From Motacilla alba alba (lineage: Eukaryota > Chordata > Aves > Passeriformes > Motacillidae): DNA of 64,000 nt. Positions 58,501-64,000 of this stretch are shown here, piece after piece. The stretch covers positions 108,350,929-108,414,928 of the forward strand of contig NC_052017.1 in NCBI RefSeq assembly GCF_015832195.1. The letters run 5' to 3'. Under the pieces are notes generated by a model. The model ran no database searches and had not been told where the DNA came from. It saw only the letters and a list, made by a program, of their open reading frames with translations. The number at the start of each line of letters is the position of its first letter. The stretch's first letter is position 1. Position numbers and translations under genes: made by a program.

Positions 58501-61227
58501 GCACCAAATTGTTCAACTCTGCAAGTCCTAAGTACTGTAAACTTGGGTCTTGGTACTGTCTCTTGGGTTTTGCACTGAAATTAGCTCTGGGTGCCTACAC
58601 AGCCTGTTACTGCTCAGAGGTTCCTCACTGCTTTTAGCAGGGAGGGTTTTTTTTCCGGTTAAGAACAATACTTGAAAAAAAATGAGTACAGGCTCAGTGT
58701 GTCCAAAAAATATATATCTGGTGCATAAAGAAAACATCCATAAAGGAAGTCTCAACTCTCTCCCCACACCTTGTGGTGTCTTCATACATTCAGGCAGAAA
58801 TGCTGGCCAAAGAACAGAGCCCGCAGCACCTGAGTGCAAAAGCAGGGCTTTAGGCACTGAGCCATCTTCCTTCTGTTCTACTGAGAGAGGCAAAAGAAAG
58901 TGAAAATATACATTTATGCTGCAAAAACTGGTTTAAATTTTTAAAAATCCAGAAAGCTGAAAGCTGAAGTCTTCAGTTCATGGGTGTGTGACTCAAAATT
59001 AATTGCTAAATCTGCTATACAATAAGATCAGTTAATTAGGGCTCTCTGGTTCCTTGCATACTAGAGGACATGATCATCTGACTTTGGTGTTTGTATATTG
59101 CAATGTACTGAAAATAGAAAATAAAAGTTACACATGACAAAGTATTGATTAATTGTCTCCAAAAAACAAAAAGACAAAACAGCATTAACCAATTATACAA
59201 ATCTTTAAAAGACAAACCCGTGGAAACAACATTTCCTTCTGTTACGGCTTCGTTTGGAACAGCAGGCTGTGCTCCTGAATTAATTTTACAGCTGAGACAC
59301 AGCTAATCCACAAATAAGCCTGTTACAGTTGGTGGGCATAACAAAAGAAATGCTTGCCAATAGGCACACATGACATCTGGAGCTTGAAGGCAAATTTAAG
59401 GGGAAAAGTGTTTTTGGTAATACATTAAAACTTCAGGAGTAGGGCCTCAGAGAAAAATGTATCCACAAATATCCATAACTACTATAGATTGTCATGAAGA
59501 GCACATGCTCACAGGGCATCCGCAAATATGAGAAAAGCTATTTTTAATATTCCCACTGATATAAAATTACGTCTAAGAAAGTGGAAACTCACACTTTTCT
59601 TATTCTTTAAATTAATTTCTTCTACAGAGAGGACTAAAATATTAGACTAAATTTAATTTTAATATGCTATTACCGAAACCTATTTTCAAGATATTAAATA
59701 TTGAAGCACAGAAGATTTTCTATTTGAACAGGAGTAGTGCAGGTGAGATCCTAGCCCTTTTGAAGCCATTAGCCTATCTCCTATGATTTCTAAGGAAACC
59801 AGAATATTATTCTGAAAATTCAGGTACATGAAAAATTTAAAGCTGACTACTGTAAAAGAAATTTACTCTGGAACCCCTACCAGTATTTCATTTTCAGGGA
59901 ATTTGTAAACTTCAGGAGTTTCACACATGAAAAAGAAAAAGTAGGCTCATTCACATCATCTCCCCATCCTATAGAACTGATGCCAGCCAGGAAAGTAACC
60001 TCACTTGCCATGTGTTGGCACCTTGTACACACAAGCAATGTCCGCTTTTTTAAACATTCATAGGCCAGCACAAAGCCCAACCCTTAGGTGCAGAGATGAG
60101 GAAGAAATGAGAGGCTGGTGGAAGGCAAACTATGTCTGTCACCTATCACCTGTATGCAATGCTCTCCTAATTAAAATTACATTCAGGCAAACATTTGAGC
60201 AAGTGCTAATTTAGGTAATTACTTCAATAGAATGGTTCTCATGCTTAAACATCATATGAATAATGAAGTTCTTTAAGATGTAAATCTATCATTTGCAGAA
60301 AGACATATGACGGGCCTTTAAAAAGCCAATTGTTTGCATTTTCTCAAGAAAAAAGATTTCTGTGTTTGTCAAACTGTAGAGGGTTACAGATTGGTCCAAA
60401 ATATACATTCTTGGTATATACAACTAAATTCAATGGTTAATTATAGTCCCATTAAGGCCATGTGTTCTACATCATTTGAGGGAAAATATAAAAGAATACC
60501 AGTAATGTGAAATTTAACGGCTAGAAGGAAATTCCTAGTTTATATAGGAATGCATTGCTAATAAGGGCTTTAATGTGAATAAATTGATGCTTTAATGGTA
60601 ATTCCAGTGTGCATTGTTAAAACTTAACTGCATGTAAAGGAGCAACTACAACTTAAAATATACTGGCCTTTGCCCAACGGTCTGGAAAATGCACTGCATA
60701 GTCAAAATCATGAGACAACTGTGCAAAATATTTTGTTATCATATCAAGAGTTGCTGCATGATTGCTATTATAGCCAGTGTAAGTGGCAGGGCTTGATATC
60801 CTATTTTTATTGCTTTGCCATTGCTATCCCTACAACTCACAAAAATTTTTGGCAAGCTCAAGTTTTAAATATCCAGCCCTGAATATTTACAGAGAAGTTT
60901 GCATTAGACTTGCAGATGCTCTGCCAATAGCATTTGTGCAAGAAAATATTTTAATGATGCTAACATATTTGGTCTTGGCTTAAGATATTGGCAAGTTCAA
61001 TTTCAACATATTTGACTGCTTGTTACCTCCATGGGTTTCCAATAGAGGTGATCCATCTTCTGTTTTTAGCTTCTTGAGCAGCACTGGAGTACTGCAACAG
61101 CCAATCAATCTCTGGCATCTCCAATAAAAGGGTTTCTTTATCATGAACATGTTAAAAGAGGATCTATAAAAAGTAGCTGTGCCAGCTCTGGAACTTCCTG
61201 ATGCAAAACCTCCTGTGAGATCTTTGC

Positions 61228-61267
61228 AAAAAAAAAAAAAAAAAAAAAAAAAAACAAAAAAAAAAAA
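61228..61267. repeat. Long A-tract (27 A, C, 12 A)
   Basis: An almost pure A run of 40 nt on the plus strand, the longest homopolymer in the window. Its length may be unreliable in assembly. The flanks were checked for a retroposed copy without a clear result. Confidence 0.9.
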
Positions 61268-63715
61268 CACTCCAATTTTTTTGTTCTGATTTTCTGATTT
61301 CAGGTTTGGATGTGATACAGTGGTTTAGGGTGCCAGTATTTTCTCAGGAGAGCATTAATTTTTCTCTGGACCGCATTAATTATTTTGCAATAACCACACA
61401 GCAAGAGGGTGATACTTTTGGACAAATATATGCAACTGTGACTCTTCAATGGGTTCTGTCTTTGGACATTTACTTATCTCTTCCTAATGCAGAAAGTTCA
61501 CACAGGTGAAATGCTCTGGATTAATGGTGAGCCTGGAGGCTGGCCAAGGGAGCAGCAACTGCATTCTGTGTGGCCAAGCTGAGGTGAATCTATGCTGGTA
61601 ACATGGTGAAGCAAGCACTGTTTCAGAAGAGCTAATTTCTCAAAATGGATGGAAATTTTTCTCACACACTTTTGATGGTCGCATATTCAAGCAATAATGT
61701 GCGCCGCTGTACATCAGTACCGAAGCAGGCTGGCACCCTGTATGGCGTTTAACTTCCAAAGTAGGAGAAGCTTCGAGAAAAAAGAAATCCTTTGACTAAA
61801 GAAACCCTCTCATCCTTTGTGTGCAGCTCTTCTTTTCCTCCTCAAGCAGTTTCTGGGTTTAAAGTAGTTCTTTCCTGTGTTCCATCAAGGATGAGAAGAG
61901 CAAGACCACGATTCCCTTTGTGAACTCTCTGAGCTGTCAGCTCAGTATCAAGATGAAGAGCTCATCTGCACAATAGAAGCAGGATTTTCAAGCTCTAGTT
62001 AGAAACAAGTTCCCAGCATGGAAGCAGCCAAAATCATGCTCTTGGGGAGAATTTTAAGATAATCTTTTTCAGTTGATTCACAGATCCATCTTTCAGCTAT
62101 GAGAACACACAGAGCAGTGCACTGCAGTCCGGAGTGGACCTGTGCAGTCCCTAACTGCAAGGTACTTTTGCTGTGGTTAGATCTCCCGGCAATCACATAA
62201 CATGACCCAGCAGACCATGAGGGGTTAATATAGATACTCCATTTTAAAAGCTAGGATAGAAGGCATTCAAGTATCTCTAATGGCCCACATGTATCATAAA
62301 CCTGGGTGAGCTCAGTCGGTATGGCGGCAATCATCCTGTGCAAAGAAGCCAAAGAACAGTTTAGGATCTATACCTGAAGACTCACATATTTTATTTTAAA
62401 AGCACATTAACAGCATCCCAGCTATGTGTTCAATATGAGGAGTCTAACAAAAGCTGGCTAATTTTAAAAAGAACAAATGAAAAAGCAAAATTTGTGACAC
62501 AGTCAAAATTGTGTCAATTTCTTTAAAGCTGATAATCACATTTTCTCAGTGTATCAATTTTACCAGCCTTCTATTGAAAGACTTCACACCTATCTTTCCT
62601 GAGTTGAAAAAGTCAGCACTGTTATAAAAAAAAAAAAAAGATAAAATACATTTGATGCATCATACCAGCAGTTTTGTTTGAGATTTTTTTTATTTATGCA
62701 GAAATACCTATTTTCAAGTAGGAGGTGCCATTGATAAACATCTCACTGAGTCCCAGCTATAATATTTTTTGAAAAAAAACTTTATGATGTTACCTGAAAT
62801 CGACTTTAAGATATTTTAATCCAGGCATGCATAGTAGTTTATTTTCAAATTTTAAAATTTTACAGAGATATTTAGTAAATTCAATTATTTTGACAATGAG
62901 AAAACCTGGATGTGAGAAGAAAAAGACTGATCTCTAGATGGTTTGGTTATTAAATTTCTGGTTAACTTACCAAACAGTTGGTGGAAACCTAGAGTAACAA
63001 ATAACAAATATATATATAAACATCTCTCTTGTTAATAGTCTACAAAGGACAACTCTTATAGAACACATGTAATATCTAAATGCCTCATCATAAAAAAAAT
63101 GTACTCATCCAGCTTCATTGAAATGCTGATTTTTGTTCCTCCAGTTTCTTTTGCTGGGCAAAATAGAAGGATTTTGCTATTCTCATTTGCTGATGATCTC
63201 TTTTTCAGAGGTCAGGAGCCCTGCCTCATTTTGCTATCTTAGCAGTCTTAAATTGTGATGCTTTCAGAACTATTTCTATTAATTTTTCAAACACACTGAA
63301 AAAAAACCCCACAAATTTCACTATCAGCACATAGCTAATAAAAAATTTCATTTATAGAGCATTAGCCAGGTAACTGACAAAAGACATTGACATGCACCTT
63401 ACAATGTCTCACCGTTAAACAGCAGATTGAAGTAGTCTATTAAAACAGTCGGTTTCTGTCACCAAAAGAAGCATTAAAACCTCCTCATCATCTGAGGCAC
63501 GGAAGTGTAGCAGAATGCTTCAAATTACTCCCTCAGGAGAGTGAAAGAAAATGGAGAGAATAGGTAAATTGGGAGAAAAGCACTGCATGTAGTATTACAC
63601 ACTGTACTACCTTAATATATTAATAGACCCTCTTGTGGTTATCAGCTAATTCCATGAAAATATGTTTTAAGATATAAAAAAACCATTAATATGATAATAT
63701 GTAATTAAAATTGAT

Positions 63716-63740
63716 ATGAAATAAATAAATAAATAAAAAT
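63716..63740. repeat. AAAT microsatellite
   Basis: About six copies of an AAAT unit. Confidence 0.9.
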
Positions 63741-64000
63741 AAGTGCCTCTTCATTTTTGTGCCTGGCCTCTTCTCCAGGCAACTCTCCGTTTGCACAAGA
63801 AGCTTCAGTCTCAAGGACATCTCTATCTTTTCTTACTTTCTAAGTGAACTGTTTGAGCTGCTGCTTGTCAAGAGTGGAAAACATTGCCAGAGGTCATCGA
63901 GTTTCTCCCCTGAGGAAGTCAAGTGCTTCTGTTTCTCTTCCAGTTTTCTCAAAAGAAGAGTCTTCTACTACTCAAGCTGTTTCCTCAATGTATGAAGTGT

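Larger units (their letters stand above)
49431..64000. other. Intergenic, about 14.6 kb with no supported gene
   Basis: Mostly AT-rich. A moderately GC-richer patch lies at 49555-49740 but lacks CpG density. Noted inside: small duplications at 52193-52224, 54758-54783 and 55476-55530, weak coding-like stretches at 57832-58342 and 60980-61270, a long A-tract (61228-61267) and an AAAT microsatellite (63716-63740). In mammals the next gene here would be TRAPPC8, but I recognise none of its exons. Confidence 0.6.

Noticed and set aside
61121..61267. Processed pseudogene ending in the A-tract
   Set aside because: The nearest AATAAA is about 105 nt before the tract, no source mRNA is recognised, and birds make few such copies. 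Kept only as a lead.
28690..64000. Expected TRAPPC8 exons on the right side
   Set aside because: Mammalian gene order suggested looking for them, but no minus-strand segment matched the parts of that protein I can recall.

Overview
The window looks like avian genomic DNA, most likely a songbird or another neoavian. It is AT-rich, intron-rich and sparse in genes, with one strong CpG island. It carries many CR1 LINE fragments ending in the typical avian CR1 3' tail, and one solo LTR of a type I recall from songbird genomes. No bacterial-style operon, CRISPR array, tRNA or rRNA was seen. The species call rests on repeat types remembered from bird genomes, not on a search.

Left part (1-28600, minus strand): one complete protein-coding gene, B4GALT6 (beta-1,4-galactosyltransferase 6, a lactosylceramide synthase). 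I placed nine coding exons. They join with correct phase through GT-AG introns into a 382-residue protein, the length I remember for the human protein. Exon 1 (27486-27600) lies in a CpG island (about 27290-28600). Intron 1 is about 15.4 kb, and exons 2-9 lie between 12131 and 1192. The 3' UTR runs from 1191 toward the window start and probably beyond it. The protein is a type II Golgi enzyme: short cytoplasmic tail, signal anchor, N-glycosylated stem and GT7 catalytic domain with the FRNR, DVD and WGWGGEDDD motifs all present.

Repeats within the gene: a CR1 RT-domain remnant in intron 5 (same strand as the gene); a very old CR1 trace in intron 3; and in intron 1 a 2.2 kb 5'-truncated CR1 antisense to the gene, an older CR1 trace, two CR1 3' ends and a possible LTR-derived piece.

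Right part (28600-64000): about 35 kb upstream of B4GALT6 with no gene I can support. It holds CR1 fragments (28690-29060, 29603-29878, 34140-34235, 49118-49430 and a doubtful one at 36335-36420), one solo LTR (30397-30990), microsatellites, short tandem duplications and two small hairpins. In mammals the next gene on this side is TRAPPC8, but I found no exon of it. Two short coding-like stretches (57832-58342 and 60980-61270) are reported as leads only.

I found no convincing undescribed system. The most useful observations are the complete B4GALT6 gene model, its promoter architecture, and the transposon history around it.
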